The notes: a model not told the origin generated them from the sequence alone. Counted from the first letter of the stretch, positions 11,213-23,296 are shown. The stretch: DNA of 64,000 nt from Miscanthus floridulus (GCF_019320115.1 NC_089588.1:113026733-113090732), one strand, 5' to 3'. Program-made: numbers and translations.

Positions 11213-11455
11213 ATAGCTGGTGTGTTCAGCCTTGTGATATGTGATTTACAACTCATCAAATTTGTTTCATGTCTTTGAGATTATATAAGCAGGTTTATAT
11301 ATATCATTTATTATGTTTGAGAGACTTATCTGAAGGTAGTGGAGGACTTGAGATGTCATGCATTGAGATGGAGTCAAACCACTATATAACCTACCGTGTA
11401 ATCCAAAATTGAATATAAAAAGAACAACAGAATTGTTTCGCCACAATAGTAAAAT

Positions 11456-11472
11456 TCACTATTGGAATCATT
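11456..11472. repeat. Target-site duplication, left copy (17 bp)
   Basis: TCACTATTGGAATCATT occurs here and again, identical, at 14218-14234. The two copies bracket the LINE-like retroposon. A direct repeat this long points to target-primed reverse transcription. Confidence 0.9.
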
Positions 11473-11484
11473 TTTTTTCGAGAT

Positions 11485-11498
11485 CGTGCCTTGGCACG
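11485..11498 (-). other. 3'-end hairpin of the LINE-like element
   Basis: CGTGCCAAGGCACG (minus strand) is self-complementary and sits 7 bp before the poly(A) tail. A short stem-loop just before the tail is common in plant LINEs and is thought to be read by the reverse transcriptase. Confidence 0.6.
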
Positions 11499-11653
11499 TT
11501 TTTCATTAAGCAGGAGTAGAAAGTTTTGTTACAGAACAATCAAGTTATGGTAATCCAAAGATTACCGAAACCCACAGCACACACCTTTCACACTTTTTGC
11601 ACGTGGTTGTGATTACACAAGATACTATTTTGCGACTAAGATAAGGATCCACC

Positions 11654-14196
11654 TCAAACCTCGTCTATCACGACCATATCCAAGTTCATGGCCTCCGGGT
11701 CAAATTCCCCACCGAAAAGAAGCTGCAGCGCCTCCTGCTTGGAGGCCGATAGCGGCGCTTGGAAGGTTGATTTATACTTGCGCATCGTCTCAGAGTCGAC
11801 TTTGGGCGAGCTTGCTACGACTCCCAGCTTCTGCGTTAGCACGCACTGAGCCTGCTTGGTGGAGTGCGCCTCACGTGGCTTCGCAGCAAGGTGGTCGCTG
11901 CGCCGCAGCGATAGAACGGAGACTGGCGTCCTGGGTCTGTGCAGCCTAGGCGGACGGCGGATGAGGGGCGTCTGCAATGGAAGGCAAAGCCACGCCTCCA
12001 GCGTTTCATGAAGCGGAGGGGTACAGGTCCCGGCGACATCGGCTGACCCGCGTCGTCATCGCTCGAGGAGTCCCTCGGCGCGCCCAACATCCCCATTTCC
12101 CTAGGCGAAGTCAAGACCGGCTGGATATCGCTAGGACGGTCGTCGACCATGATGGTGACCATGTCCGCATGGCCTGGTTCTAAAGCAGAGCGACGGTCAG
12201 AGGGCAAATCATGGTCTTGGATTGCCGCTTCAACCAACATTGGGTCGAATGTCGTGTCTGCCGCGGGGTACGGCAGTTCGAAGTCTACCTCAGCCTCAAG
12301 TCGAACTACCTCACACGACGAGCCATGACGCCCAACTTGCTAACGCTCGCGTGCATGAGGTCCCCCGAGCTAGGGACAGATGGTGGCTGCGCCCTCGGAC
12401 ATGTGGAACACCGAGGAAAGGTGATCCCAGACCTCCGCCGGCAAGACGGTCGGCCGATTCGCACCCACGAGCGCGATGAGAACAAGGGAGAGGTCCGCTT
12501 CAGTCGTGGTGAGCTCCACGTTCCTCAAGATGACGAGGACCTCAACCTTGGGGCAGCAATCGGTGTCGCCCGATGGTGGTGACTGCGATGGCGTGTTGTC
12601 ATGGTGCTGAGTTGGCGTCGGTGGCGAAGCGGTTGATTGTCGTTCGCGAGTAGGCAACGATGGTGTTGATACGTGGCTTGGCACCTTGCGACGTCCCGAC
12701 TGCCTTTTGGGACGCGCCTGTCCGTCGTGGTGACGTGACATCCCAGCGGCCTGTTGGGTCGCGGTGGTCCATCGTGGTGAGTCATGGCTCGTCATGGCGA
12801 CACGACCTCCCGGCTGCCTGTTGGGCCGCGCTGCTCTGTCATGGCAATGTGTTTTTGGGGCACCACGACTGACCCCAGCCTCTGTGAGCGAGGGCATGCA
12901 CAGCGGCAAACGACCTTGCTTGCACAGCCTTGGTCGATGACCGGTCCCCCAGCAGTGGAGGTAATGGGACCGGGAGCGACACTGAGCGGCGACGTGGTCT
13001 TGCACGAGGCAGTTGAAGCAGAGACCCACAAGATCCGGTGGGACAGGGTGGTGGCATTTGGGCGCCATTCTCCCTAGACCATGTTGCTGGCGATGACTCT
13101 TGACGACCTGGAATCCATCGGCATCGACGTTGGGCCCCTGACTGGGCCACCGAGACGTGTCAACCATCGACGCTCTACACCACGGGCCGAGGTGCTGGTG
13201 CATTGGGACTCTTGCCGCCCGCTGCAGACCTACGCGACATTGCGCGGGCACTCGCGCGACCTACAATGGTGGATTCTCATGACCATCGGGCGCGCGGGTC
13301 CCACGCTGATGACACCGCTTCCCCTTGGCAGCCACCAAGTAGTTACCCGCCGCAGTGACTATGTTCTGTGTTGCGTCCGAAGCCCTCGCCGGAGGCGGTG
13401 GCATGGCCCGAAGAGCCTATTGAGTAGCGTCCAAGTACGACAAGCGTGTGGTAGAGGTGAGTTCGTTGTCGGAGCTGCCCGCGTGGGGGTCTTCTTCCCA
13501 ACGTTGGAATTTACTCCAGCCGGCCGACTGATGGGAGGGGAAGAAGGGTAGGGCATACGGGGAGAGGGAGGATGGTGAGGACCTGCCCGAGCATGCGATC
13601 ATCACTGGAGAGGTGGCTAACAGTGGTGGTGTTGACGGCCGTGTTGTTGCAGACGGCGTGGACGCCCACGTTGTGGCTGACGGCGTGAACGCCCGCGCAG
13701 CTTCACCGGCTTCGTCGTCTTCGACGTCATCTTCACCCTCCTCCTTGTCCTCACCTTCCATGAGGTCCTCGATGATGACCGTCGTCTCGTCGTCCATCCT
13801 TCCAACTGTGGCAGACACCATCGGTGAGGCACCACCGGCATCACCGAGGGGAAGGAGTGGGTCGAGGGCCAGTCCCGGAGTGGGAGGTGGCGAGGGGCGG
13901 TGGCAGTCGGGCTCGGTGTGGGCGCCAGCGTGGCCGCACGACGCACGCGAGTCAAGCTCGGGCACCGACGTCGTCGACTTGGGCAGTTGGATGGAGGCAT
14001 CGGCGGCTTGGATCTCACTGAAACCTTGGTGAGTGCTGGAGAGAGACCCACCAATGGGTAGATCAGGCGATGATGGATGCGGATCCAGGCGCTGATGGTG
14101 AGGAGATGCTGGGGATGGAGTGGATCTTGGTGGAGAGGGTGGTGGTGGCCAGAGGTTAACGAAGGGGACAGGCGGGTCGGGGGGGTCGGGGTCCAT
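11654..14196 (-). pseudogene. LINE ORF1-type zinc-knuckle RNA-binding protein, broken
   Basis: The reading starts at an ATG at 14196 in a Pro-rich N-terminus (MDPDPPDPPVPF) and passes a Glu/Asp-rich patch. It then shows the SYLDATQ segment and a pair of CCHC zinc knuckles (CFNCLVQDHVAAQC and CWGTGHRPRLC, about 12930-13010). TAG stops at 13417-13419 and 13261-13263 lie in the same frame, both at positions where CAG would fit. A further stop is at 12370-12372. A frameshift near 11960 moves to the frame of the C-terminal part (11977-11654), which has RRSDHLAAKPREAH and the closing MNLDMVVIDEV. The family binds its own RNA. This copy cannot make a full protein. Confidence 0.75.
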
Positions 14197-14217
14197 ATAT
14201 GAGGATGATTGAAAAAA

Positions 14218-14234
14218 TCACTATTGGAATCATT
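14218..14234. repeat. Target-site duplication, right copy (17 bp)
   Basis: This is identical to 11456-11472 and marks the 5' edge of the minus-strand LINE-like element. Confidence 0.9.
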
Positions 14235-14308
14235 ACGATTGCCGTACAAAAGCAATTTGAAGTTACGGCGAAGTTACTCCAAGAATACAGGGGCTTGTTT
14301 CGACCTAA

Positions 14309-14593
14309 GAGCATGTCTACCAGATCTCTTATATTGCATTTCATATTAGTTGTTTTAGGAGAACATTTTAAAATAAAATTAGAATATAAGAGAGCATTGT
14401 CTCCTGTATTTCTTTGGGGATAGGGGAGAGAGGGTTGTCTCCTTTATTTTGGAGTAAGTGTGTTTCTTTTAGGAGATCTTTTAAAAATTATAGGTATGGG
14501 AGAAAAGATAGGAGATCTGTTGCAACATCTCCATTTCCTAAAATGCTACTTTTTTGTATAGAAGATTGGATAGGATATCGGGTGGAGATGCTC
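14309..14593. mobile_element. Tourist-like (PIF/Harbinger) MITE
   Basis: This 285-bp element has inverted ends, GAGCATGTCTACC on the left and GGTGGAGATGCTC on the right, and the 3-bp target duplication TAA at 14306-14308 and 14594-14596. It has no coding capacity. The TAA duplication and the GAGCATCTCC end are typical of the PIF/Harbinger superfamily. Confidence 0.8.
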
Positions 14594-14596
14594 TAA

Positions 14597-14949
14597 CATT
14601 TCCATGTATAAGCCCAATCACACCATTATTTCTTAGGCTAGACAAAATCACCATTCAGGAACTCTCATGGTGTAAAAAGCGGTTTTAAAAGTTAAGGAAG
14701 ACAAAAATCCAATTTTATAAATGGAGGATCGGACGATTGCAAAAGTTGTGGGGTAAAACAAATTCTCATAAAAGAACAACAGCCAAGAAGAGAGAAGGCA
14801 AAGGCCGGCAATGATGAGCTCTTCATCACCATTGGATCAAACGACATATTGGTTGTAACGAGCTTTTCATCACCATCAGATTGTACACGACACTGGTTGT
14901 AGTGATCACTTCATCACCGCCGGATTGTATGCCAGACTAATGGTAATGT
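14597..14949. other. Intergenic stretch with a repeated TTCATCACC motif, left part
   Basis: There is no gene. Three related blocks start TTCATCACC at about 14820, 14867 and 14909, each followed by a GGAT or AGATTGTA-type core. A fourth related block (TTCATCATCGTCGGAT) is at about 24517, across the Copia insertion. Before that insertion they would have formed one small array. The last five bases, AATGT (14945-14949), are the Copia target duplication. Confidence 0.5.
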
Positions 14950-16116
14950 TGTAGGATCTCTGGTAAGCCTAGGAGTGCCTAGAGGGGGGATGAATAGGCC
15001 TGTAAAAACTCAGCTCCAAATTTGGTTAGAACTTAGGGCGGCACTACCGGGGAAGATTCAACACAATTTGAAATATAGCAATGGAAATTCAGATCAGGTG
15101 AAATTCCCAGCTTCCTGCAGTAGAGTTAGTCACAGTATAACAACCAGAACCTGTAGGACAAGCTCCACCGAGTAGATCGACCACAAACCCTAGGAATACA
15201 ACCTCAACAACAAATATGCAAGAAAGTAAACAACACACGGTGATTTATCCAGTGGTTCGGCTCGCCACCAAGGCTTGCCTACTCCACGTTGTTGAGGTTG
15301 GCCACAAATGGCTAGGGCTTGCCACCAAGGCTTGCCTTTCCCTCGTTCTCAAATCAAGAGAGTGAACCCTTGAAGTGAGGGGTGATTTCTTAGCTGCACA
15401 AGATGGTGACAAACCTCCCAAGGCTGCCACATGAGTTGGCAAGCTCAAGGGCAACACCTAGCCAGCTAGGAGCAAAGCTCCAAGAGTAATAAACTCAAGG
15501 ACGCTGGCCAAACGTGAACCAAATGCTCTTTTGACTTTGGAAATCAATGGATCTGCTCTCCAATCGAAGTTTGCTACCTTTTCTCTCAAGTTTTGATGGT
15601 GGAAATCAAGGATTGGCTTGGGAGCTTGAGGAGCAACAATGGAGGAGAGAGAGATGAGCTCTGGTCTGTTTCTGGTATGACTGAACCATTTGAGAAGAAG
15701 GGATTACCGTTGGAGGCCAGACCAATGGGTATTTATACCCCTTGGGGCCCAATAGTCTGTTATGGGCGGCACTGTCACCTTCACCAAAACAGCAAGGATA
15801 GACAACAGAAAGCATGGCTGTTTTGGCTGGGGTGTGAGGAAGTTCTAGTCAGGATATGAGCACTTAGTTCACAATTTGACAGAAGTCATTGAGTCCCCCT
15901 TGATAGTACGACTTTCCTATACTCAATTTTAAAATATAAACGAATTTAAACCTCCTTTGAGCTAGGAACCATCACCATTTGTAGTTGGGGGCTCCTCCAT
16001 CATATGAATCATCCTCCTTTCATCATTCCCTGCTCATCATCTCGATAAATCTCATTAGACCTCTAATTTGGTGGTCATTAACGCCAAAACCCACATAGGG
16101 CTTGATTGTACTTGCA
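14950..16116 (-). repeat. 3' LTR of the minus-strand Copia (1167 bp)
   Basis: It closely matches the 23297-24472 copy, with scattered substitutions and a few short indels. On the minus strand it starts TGCAAGTACAATC and ends CAGAGATCCTACA. The ORFs at 14975-15175 and 15593-15859 lie inside the LTR, each with a counterpart in the other LTR, and are not genes. Confidence 0.92.
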
Positions 16117-16130
16117 ATCTCCCCCTTTTT
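16117..16130 (-). other. Polypurine tract of the minus-strand Copia
   Basis: On the minus strand AAAAAGGGGGAGAT directly precedes the LTR start. Further GGGGGAG-like tracts at about 16211, 16293 and 16688 (seen as CTCCCC on the plus strand) repeat the multiple-tract pattern of the first Copia. Confidence 0.8.
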
Positions 16131-16863
16131 GGTGATTGATGACAACCCAATTAGAGCTTACAAAAGATATGAAATATAGACTGAGAACTTATCAAGCCAT
16201 GAATGTAGGGCCTCCCCCTAAATATGTGAATATGGATTTGAATTTCCAATTTGGCATAAAAGGCCAAAATTCATATCTTAGAGTGTGTAGGGAGCCTCCC
16301 CCTACATCCATGCCTACTGTGGGGTGCTGCAAACTGTGTCAGATATATCATCGTGATGCATATGACAATTTATGCACAGCAAGGTCTTGCTGGAGTAGCA
16401 CAGGGTGGTACTGCCGGCCTGGCTAAATCAGCTAGATTACAATCAGGTTCACACATCATAAACTAGATATCTAAAAGTACTTCTAGCACAAATATGATAA
16501 GCTAAAACAGTAACCAAGATACATGTCCATATTCGATACAAAAGAGTCAAATAGGTAGCAATATTACATAAATAGAGTTTTCAACAACTCTAACTCACAA
16601 CCTATCAAACTAACAAGCGACTCTCAGAGGAATAGGACAAGAAGAACTGCAGCAAAGCATCGAGAGAAAAAATTGACCCCTCTAATTTTCTCCCCCTTTG
16701 GCATCAAGTACCAAAAAGAGAAGCCAACTCACTCCTCGTCTGAGTCAGACGAAACCACAACACGTCCTGCTCGGTGAGTGGTAGAAGTGAAGCATGTCGA
16801 GCGTGTAGAGCGTCGCGATGGAACTACAGTAGTAGAAGGACCTACACCAGTCTGCCTCTAACT

Positions 16864-18348
16864 CTAGTAGAAGTTGTATAAGGTCTCCTGAAGATCTGGA
16901 TCATCATAACTACCAAACAACTGTTGCACCTCTGACTCACTAGTGTCACCCTGATCATCACCATTTTCATCATCTGTGTCTGAAAGACTAGGCAAATTGT
17001 AGACTGGTGGAGGTGTTATAGGTGGAAGAGTGGGAAGGTGCTGTCCTCTAAGCTCTCTCTGCTCATGCTGAGTATCATAAGCCCTCTCAGCTGCATATGA
17101 ACACTTCCCAAAGATGGCCTTCATCCAAGAACCAATCTTCCTCTTCCAAGATTCACTCCTCCTAGACCTAGAGCGGGACCCCTCAGGTAAATTCTCATGA
17201 GCAAATGAGCTGCCCGCCCTATGAGTAGGTGCTGCCCCTCCCCGTGTCTTCTTGATCTTGTAGGTTTGGTGGAATCCATCCTTGGGATATATAAGGCCGG
17301 TGACTCTCTCAATCATGAACATGAGATAGGGAGCATAAGGCAAGTCCCTTCTCCCATCATCCATAGCAAAGCCAAGCTCTACCCACATAAACCTCGGCAC
17401 ATTGAACCTCTCACCATCAGGAAAGTGAGACGACACATTAGTAATGTATCCATTGAGATCAGTGGCATTGTCCTTCAGGTTGAGAGTGCTTCTGATAAGA
17501 TTGTTCATGATGTAATAAAAGCTCTTCAACCCGGTCCTCCTACCATTGGCCTTATTCAGATCCTCCCACATAAAGCTCACCTCCTGTGGCTCTGAACGCC
17601 TCTCATTGTGGATTCGAGAGTAGGTTCTGTGCACATGCCCAAATCCAAGGATCCGACAGAAAGTGACAAAGTTCACTCTATAATGACGACCATCCGTCAT
17701 CCAATGTATCTCATCAGTCTCCTTGTTCTAGAAATATGTGGCATGAAATTGAGCTAGGATCTTCACATTCCAATCATGCTTGAAAGACATGATGGCTGTA
17801 AGCTCAAATCTATCACAGATCCTGATAGCAGTGTTGAATTCAGGCTCTTCCTTCTCTTGTAAGTCATCAAAGTCAATATATTGCATCTTGCAAATCTTGC
17901 CCTTCCTAGCAGTGAGTATGGCTGTGGCATAGAAGTTTGAATGAAAGACATTCCAAAACCTGTAGTCAACACCCATCACCTTTCCAGTGACATAGGGATC
18001 CATTTCCCTGGCCTCCTCAGTGCCTTTCCAACTCTTGGAGTAATCAATCACTGGATGAGCCACTGAGTCGTGAGGAGCTCTCAACTCAAACACATCATGA
18101 CTGTCCCTCATATAGCTGTTGTCAAACCCTATAATGTGCAGAGGGGTGTCAGGGCAGCCACCAGGAGAGATGGTGTGCCCTATTTGCTGAAGCCTCTCTT
18201 CTGCCTCAACATACTGTTGATGTGCATCTTTATCATAGGCAGGAGGTGTTGCTGTACTGCTGCTAATGCCCCTCCCCCTACAACATCGGGATAGCTGCTT
18301 GGTTAACATCTTCCTCTTCCCTCTTCCATCATCTCCTCCTTGCTCCAT
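16864..18348 (-). pseudogene. Extra ORF between RNase H and the 3' LTR, one in-frame stop
   Basis: One reading frame runs from the ATG at 18348 to the stop at 16864 (about 494 codons), broken by a single TAG at 17728-17730. The first half has FELRAPHDSV, DYSKSWKGTEEAR and FWNVFHSNFYATAILTARKG. After the stop it continues NKETDEIHW, then FVTFCRILGFGHVHRTYSR and YYIMNNLIRSTLNLKDNATD. The C-terminus has a basic Ser/Arg stretch and an acidic tail (SDTDDENGDDQGDTSE). This resembles the poorly understood 'putative plant transposon protein' type carried by some grass retroelements. I see no signal peptide or membrane helix, so it does not look like an envelope protein. Its role is unknown. Confidence 0.6.
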
Positions 18349-19481
18349 TTATGCAAATAAATAGGACTAGATGAGAAACTATACAAGATGGAGTGTTAGA
18401 AAAAGGTTGCAAACTGGTTTTAACAAGAAAAAGAAGTTAGTTAATGAACTTGGGAGCTTGCTGTTTTGAATACAGTTAGACAAGGCGGCACTGCCGCCCT
18501 CAGATGCTCCACACTTTCATTTACTATATTCTTGTTCTTGCCAAATCTAGTTTCCAACCACTTCTATCCTCCACCACAATCTTAGAATCAAAGTCTACAA
18601 ATAGATCATGGTGACCTAGCCATGGATTTGAAAGAACTTTGCATAAAGAAATAGACCTACAGTGTTGGTGACTGAATCCAACCTATTTGAAGTGTCCTCA
18701 ATCGAATGGAGCTGCAGAATGGTAGATCTGCAGTCGCCGAGGGCGGTACTACCGCCCTATAGCCATAGCACTACTACGGGGCCGACCCCCACTCCATTGA
18801 GGAAACGTCAAATCGGTTCAAACTGATCATTACCATTGCTTCCTACTCCTTCACACTATCCATAGAAATCAAAATCCGTAGCCAAAACCACCACATTGCA
18901 TATATTAAGATGGTTCTAGGGTTTCACCTTGGCTTCCTCGTGGATTAAGGGGATGAGGAGAAGAATGGCTTGTCCCCAAGCTTCAGGCAGTCACCAGCCA
19001 TGAGTAGAGGCGATGGCAACCAGCGCGGCACTGCCTAGGTGGCAGCAGTGCGGTAGGCGACGGCGAGCGTGCATGCGTGCGAGCGGAAGGAGGCCGCACG
19101 CGTGCTGTGGTGTCGGGGAAAGAAGAGGGAGAGAGAGGTACCGCGGGGCCAAAAGAATAAGAAAGAAGTAAAATGGGCCCCACAAACCCTGCCGTTGTGG
19201 GCCAAATTTCAACAAAAATCCAGAGGGTGGCACTGCCGCACCCTAGGGGCGGCACTGCCGCCCTGCCCAAACTGCGTAGATTTAGCTACAGACTATGTGA
19301 CTCTCTCTATCTCAGATATGGACATATATCCTCTATATATCATGACCAGAGACACAACAACAATACAAACCATGGTCATGATACATACATCAAGTTTTAT
19401 AAACCATTTTGAAGCACTTAAATAAAGTTTTCACAAATTTTGCCTATGTTTCTAGTTGATCAATCATTGGTGTGCTAAATT
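18349..19481. other. Non-coding spacer of the minus-strand Copia
   Basis: This lies between RNase H and the extra ORF. It has no supported ORF. GGCGGCACTGCCG-type motifs recur (about 18483, 18743 and 19226-19262) and also occur in this element's LTRs (about 15762, 23385 and 24120). They look like a short palindromic repeat shared across the element. Confidence 0.5.
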
Positions 19482-21017
19482 TCAAACCACGTTACGAGAA
19501 TCAAGTATATTTACCTCACTACTCAAAGCACAAAATCTTGACTCATCGAGAGTCTTAGTGAAGATATCGGTTAGTTGCTTTTCGGTGCTCACATGGCAAA
19601 TTTCGATATCTCCTTTGGCTTCGTGGTCTCTCAAGAAATAATGTCGGATGTCTATGTGCTTAGTTCTTGAATGGCTTATGGGATTATTTGCAAGCTTTAT
19701 GGCACTTTCATTGTCACATAATAATGGGATTTTGGTAAATCGACATCCGAAATCACGAAGGGTTTGCCTCATCTAGAATAGTTGAGCACAACATGCACCG
19801 GCTGCAACATTCTCGGCCTCGGCGGTGGAGAGGGCTACACAATTTTGCTTCTTAGAACTCCAAGACACTAGGGGTCATCCAAGGAATTGACATGTCCCTG
19901 AAGTGCTTTTTCTATCTACTTTGCAACCGGCGTAATCGGAATTTGAATACCCAAGTAGATTGAACTTGGAGCCCTTAGGATACCATAAGTCAAGGTTAGG
20001 AGTGTGTACTAAATTTCTCAAGATTCTCTTAATGACCACTAAGTGACACTCTTTTGGGTTAGCTTGAAATCTAGCACACATACACACACTAAGCATAATA
20101 TCGGGCCTAGATGCGCACAAATAAAGTAGAGAGCCGATCATGGAACGATATACTTTGGTATCCATGGCTTTCCCTTCCTCGTTGAGATCAAGATGTCCAC
20201 TAGTTTGCATGGGAGTTTTGATAGGCTTGGCATTTACCATGTCAAACTTCTTTAGCATATCATGGGTGTACTTGGTTTGACTTATGAAAGTCCCTTCCTT
20301 CAATTGCTTGATTTGAAATCCAAGGAAGAACTTTAGCTCACCCATCATGGACATCTCAAATCTCTTAGTCATAGTCCTACTAAACTCCTCACAATACACA
20401 TGATTAGTACTACCAAATATTATGTCATCGACATATATTTGGCACACAAATATATCATTGTCAACTTTATGAGTAAAGAGAGTAGGATTGGCTTTGCCTA
20501 TTTCAAAGCCTTGTTTGAGCAAGAATTCCTTAAGGCATTCATACCATGCTCTTGGTGCTTGCTTAAGCCCATAGAGCGTCTTTTGGAGTTTGAAGACATG
20601 GTTGGGAAACTTGGGATCTTCGAAGCTCGGTGGTTTCTTAACATAGACTAGCTCTTGTATTGGGCCATTGAGGAATGCACTCTTGACATCCATTTGGTAT
20701 AGCTTGAAGTCATGGTGGGCAGCAAAGGCTAGAAGCATTCGGATTGCTTCAAGTCTTGCCACCAGTGCATATGTTTCTTCAAAGTCCAAGCCCTCAACTT
20801 GAGTGAAGCCTTGAGCCACCAATCTTGCCTTGTTCCTTGTCACCACGCCATTTTGATCTTGCTTGTTGTGGAAGACCCACTTGGTGCCAATGATATTGGT
20901 ATTGGGACATTCCACCAAGGTCCACACTTGGTTCCTTTCGAAGTTGTTGAGCTCTTCTTGCATAGCCATGACCCAATCCGGATCTCCAAGTGCTTGTTCT
21001 ACCTTAAGAGGTTCCAA
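19482..21017 (-). pseudogene. Copia reverse transcriptase and RNase H with two in-frame stops
   Basis: Reading leftwards in one frame from about 21017: [20 protein letters not shown] opens the RVT_2 domain, followed by [31 protein letters not shown], the catalytic [11 protein letters not shown] and the tether [23 protein letters not shown] at 19875-19877 interrupts the SSLVSWSSKK region and a TAG at 19773-19775 precedes the last part. RNase H then continues with DNESAIKLANNP and IFTKTLDESRF to 19482. Apart from these stops the frame is remarkably intact. The start lacks an ATG, which is expected because RT is normally cut from a longer polyprotein whose protease and integrase parts are deleted here. 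Confidence 0.9.
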
Positions 21018-21070
21018 GGAGGAAACAAATGAGTAAAATTGGCAAAAATTTGCTAAATGTGAACCAGTTG

Positions 21071-23248
21071 TTACCCCCTTTCAAAGACTCCCAAGGATAT
21101 TATCAACGGGGTGATCTCATTGAATAGTTTGTGCTTTTCATCTAAGACACAATACTTTTTATTGAGAGCAACATTTGCCTTCTTTGTGAGAGCATGGTCT
21201 TCTTGCTCTTTGGCCAAAGCCTTGTGCAAGAAGGCCACCTCACTTCTCTCTAACGCAAGTGCTTCCTTGTTAGCAACATACATCTTCTCAAGTTCAAGAA
21301 GATCATCATATTTTGCTTCTAACTCAGTTTGGACACTCTCTAAATCCTCCATTAGCTTAGAGATAAAGAGTTTGGTCTTAGGATCCAAATTTTTAGTTAT
21401 ATTATCAATCTCTTCATCACTTGATTCATCATCACTAGAGCTATCACTAAGATCACTACTAGAGATGTCATTAGGAGGAGGAGAAGATTTGGCTTTTGAT
21501 TGTACCTTCTCACCCTTTGCCATGAGACAAATGTGAGGGGAGATGTCATCATCATCAGACATGTTGTTGAAGAGCCTTGGTGTAGAGAATGTCTTTTGGA
21601 TAGCCACGGTTGCCATGTTCTCATCCTCATCACTTGAGCTCTCTTTAGTTGAGTCCCATTCATGCCCAATATGTGCTTCTCCCACTTGCTTGTGACTCTT
21701 CTTGTGCTCATGCTTGCTCTCTTTCTTGTCCTTCTTGTTGTTGTTGTCTTTCTTCTCATAAGGACACTTGGCAATGAGATGCTCGGTGCTGCCACAATTG
21801 AAGCACAACCTCTTCTTCTTGTTAGGAAACTTTCTCCTTACTACCTTGTACCCTTGCTTCTTTAAGCCTTTGTTGTACTTCCTCATAAAGAGAGCAATAT
21901 CATCAATCTTTGTATATTCGGTGCCATCACTTTCATCTTCACTAGAGGATGAAGTTGTCTCAACTTATTCTTGCACTTGCTTGCTTTCTTTTGGCTTGCT
22001 TGTTGATGCTTGCTTGCTGCCCTTTGTCTTGTTGGAGGTGCTTTGCTTGCTTGACTTGTTTGCCTTGAGAGCTATATCCTTGATTTTCATGCCATCAAGC
22101 TTGGCTTGCAACTCACCAAACTTTCTTCTCTCATTTGCTTCTTCTCTTTGCATGTCAAATGTCAACAATTTTCCAAGCACATCATTTAGAGTGAAGTGCT
22201 CAAACTTCTTTTTGTCTCTAATCAAGGTGACTACGGTTTCATTTCTTGGTGAATATGCTTCCAACATGACTTTCACCACCTTGTGATCATCAAGCTCATC
22301 ACAACCATAGCCTCTAATCTTTCCAACCAAGGTCATCAACTATCAAACATCTCTTGTGGCCCTTCTCCATCAACAATCACAAACCTATTGAGCTTTGCCA
22401 TCAATAAATCAATCTTTGCTCTTCTCACTTTGTAAACCCCTTCATGTGCAAGATGCAAAGTATCCCAAATTTGCTTTGCAATATCAACATTCATCACTCT
22501 ATTGTACTCATTTCCATCCAAGGTACCAAGAAGAATGCTTGTGGCTTGGCCATTTAGATGAACAGCTGTTAACTCTTCATTTGTTGGTTCTTCAGGATCT
22601 TCTGGTGGCTCAAATCCGCTGCACACAATCTCCCAAAGACCGGGGTGAAGACCAATAAGATAAGCTCTCATCAAGTGCTTCCACTTGGCAAAGTTAGTCC
22701 CATCGAAATGAGGTAACTTGCCCGCGGGTACGTTGATGAAAGACTTGCGATCACGGTTAGTCAAATAAGAATAATTGAAGGATACGGCTGCATAGTTCTT
22801 CTTATTGGTGCAGCTGCTCTTATCCTTGTTCTTCTTCTTCTTATCACCCTTGAAGACATGATAAGATACATCATCACCACCATCGTCGGAACTACTTGAT
22901 AACTCACTTGATGATGCATCATATGCCTTGACTTCTTCTTTCTTCTTCCTAGCTGCCCTTCTCTTCTTTTGCTCTTCTCGGACGCGTCTACTATCTTCTT
23001 TTCTCTTTAGCTTTTCATCGAGCTTTCACTGCTCTTCCTTCTTCTTCTCTTTCTTCTCGTCTTACGGTTTTGGCATCTCTTCTCTCTTTTCTTTCTTGCT
23101 TCCTCTCCCCATCGGTTGTCTTGACGAGAGGGAGAGAAGCATTGCTTGTTGTCGAGGTAGAGAGCTCGCTGCTGCTACCTTCACCCTCGTGCACGCTGAC
23201 CGCGTTCGGATCGACGCGAGTGCCTATCGAACCTCCTCTGACTTCCAT
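21071..23248 (-). pseudogene. Copia gag, several frame breaks
   Basis: The ATG at 23248 opens a charged N-terminus (MEVRGGSIGTRVDPNAV) about 40 bp inside the primer-binding site. The frame shifts near 23015, and 22764-22336 has the typical Copia Gag core PHFDGTNFAKWKHLMRAYL. The frame shifts again near 22338, with a TAA stop at 21965-21967. The last part (21886-21071) has one CCHC zinc knuckle, CFNCGSTEHLIAKC, then Lys-rich and Asp/Ser-rich stretches and a long coiled coil. The extended coiled-coil tail fits Sirevirus Gags. It is broken in at least three places. Confidence 0.85.
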
Positions 23249-23282
23249 ACTTCACACGGTGAAGCGTATATGAAGCAACCTC

Positions 23283-23294
23283 ACTCTGGTACTA
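23283..23294 (-). other. Primer-binding site, decayed initiator-Met type
   Basis: Two bases inside the 5' LTR the minus strand reads TAGTACCAGAGT. It matches the usual Copia site TGGTATCAGAGC at 9 of 12 bases, and all three differences are transitions. Confidence 0.6.
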
Positions 23295-23296
23295 CT

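Larger units (their letters stand above)
11473..14217 (-). mobile_element. ORF1-only LINE-like retroposon with 17-bp target-site duplication
   Basis: This is a minus-strand element of about 2.75 kb running from 14217 to a poly(A) tail, seen as a T run at 11471-11478. It lies between identical 17-bp target duplications, so it is a complete insertion. It encodes a LINE-type ORF1 protein from start to C-terminus, then a short 3' UTR of about 170 bp, and nothing else. No endonuclease or reverse transcriptase is present. Simple 5' truncation cannot explain this, because that would remove ORF1 first. It landed about 290 bp after the UGT stop codon. Confidence 0.85.

Noticed and set aside
12370..13251. 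293-codon minus-strand ORF as a host zinc-finger gene
   Set aside because: It is the middle of a broken LINE ORF1 inside an insertion with a 17-bp target duplication.
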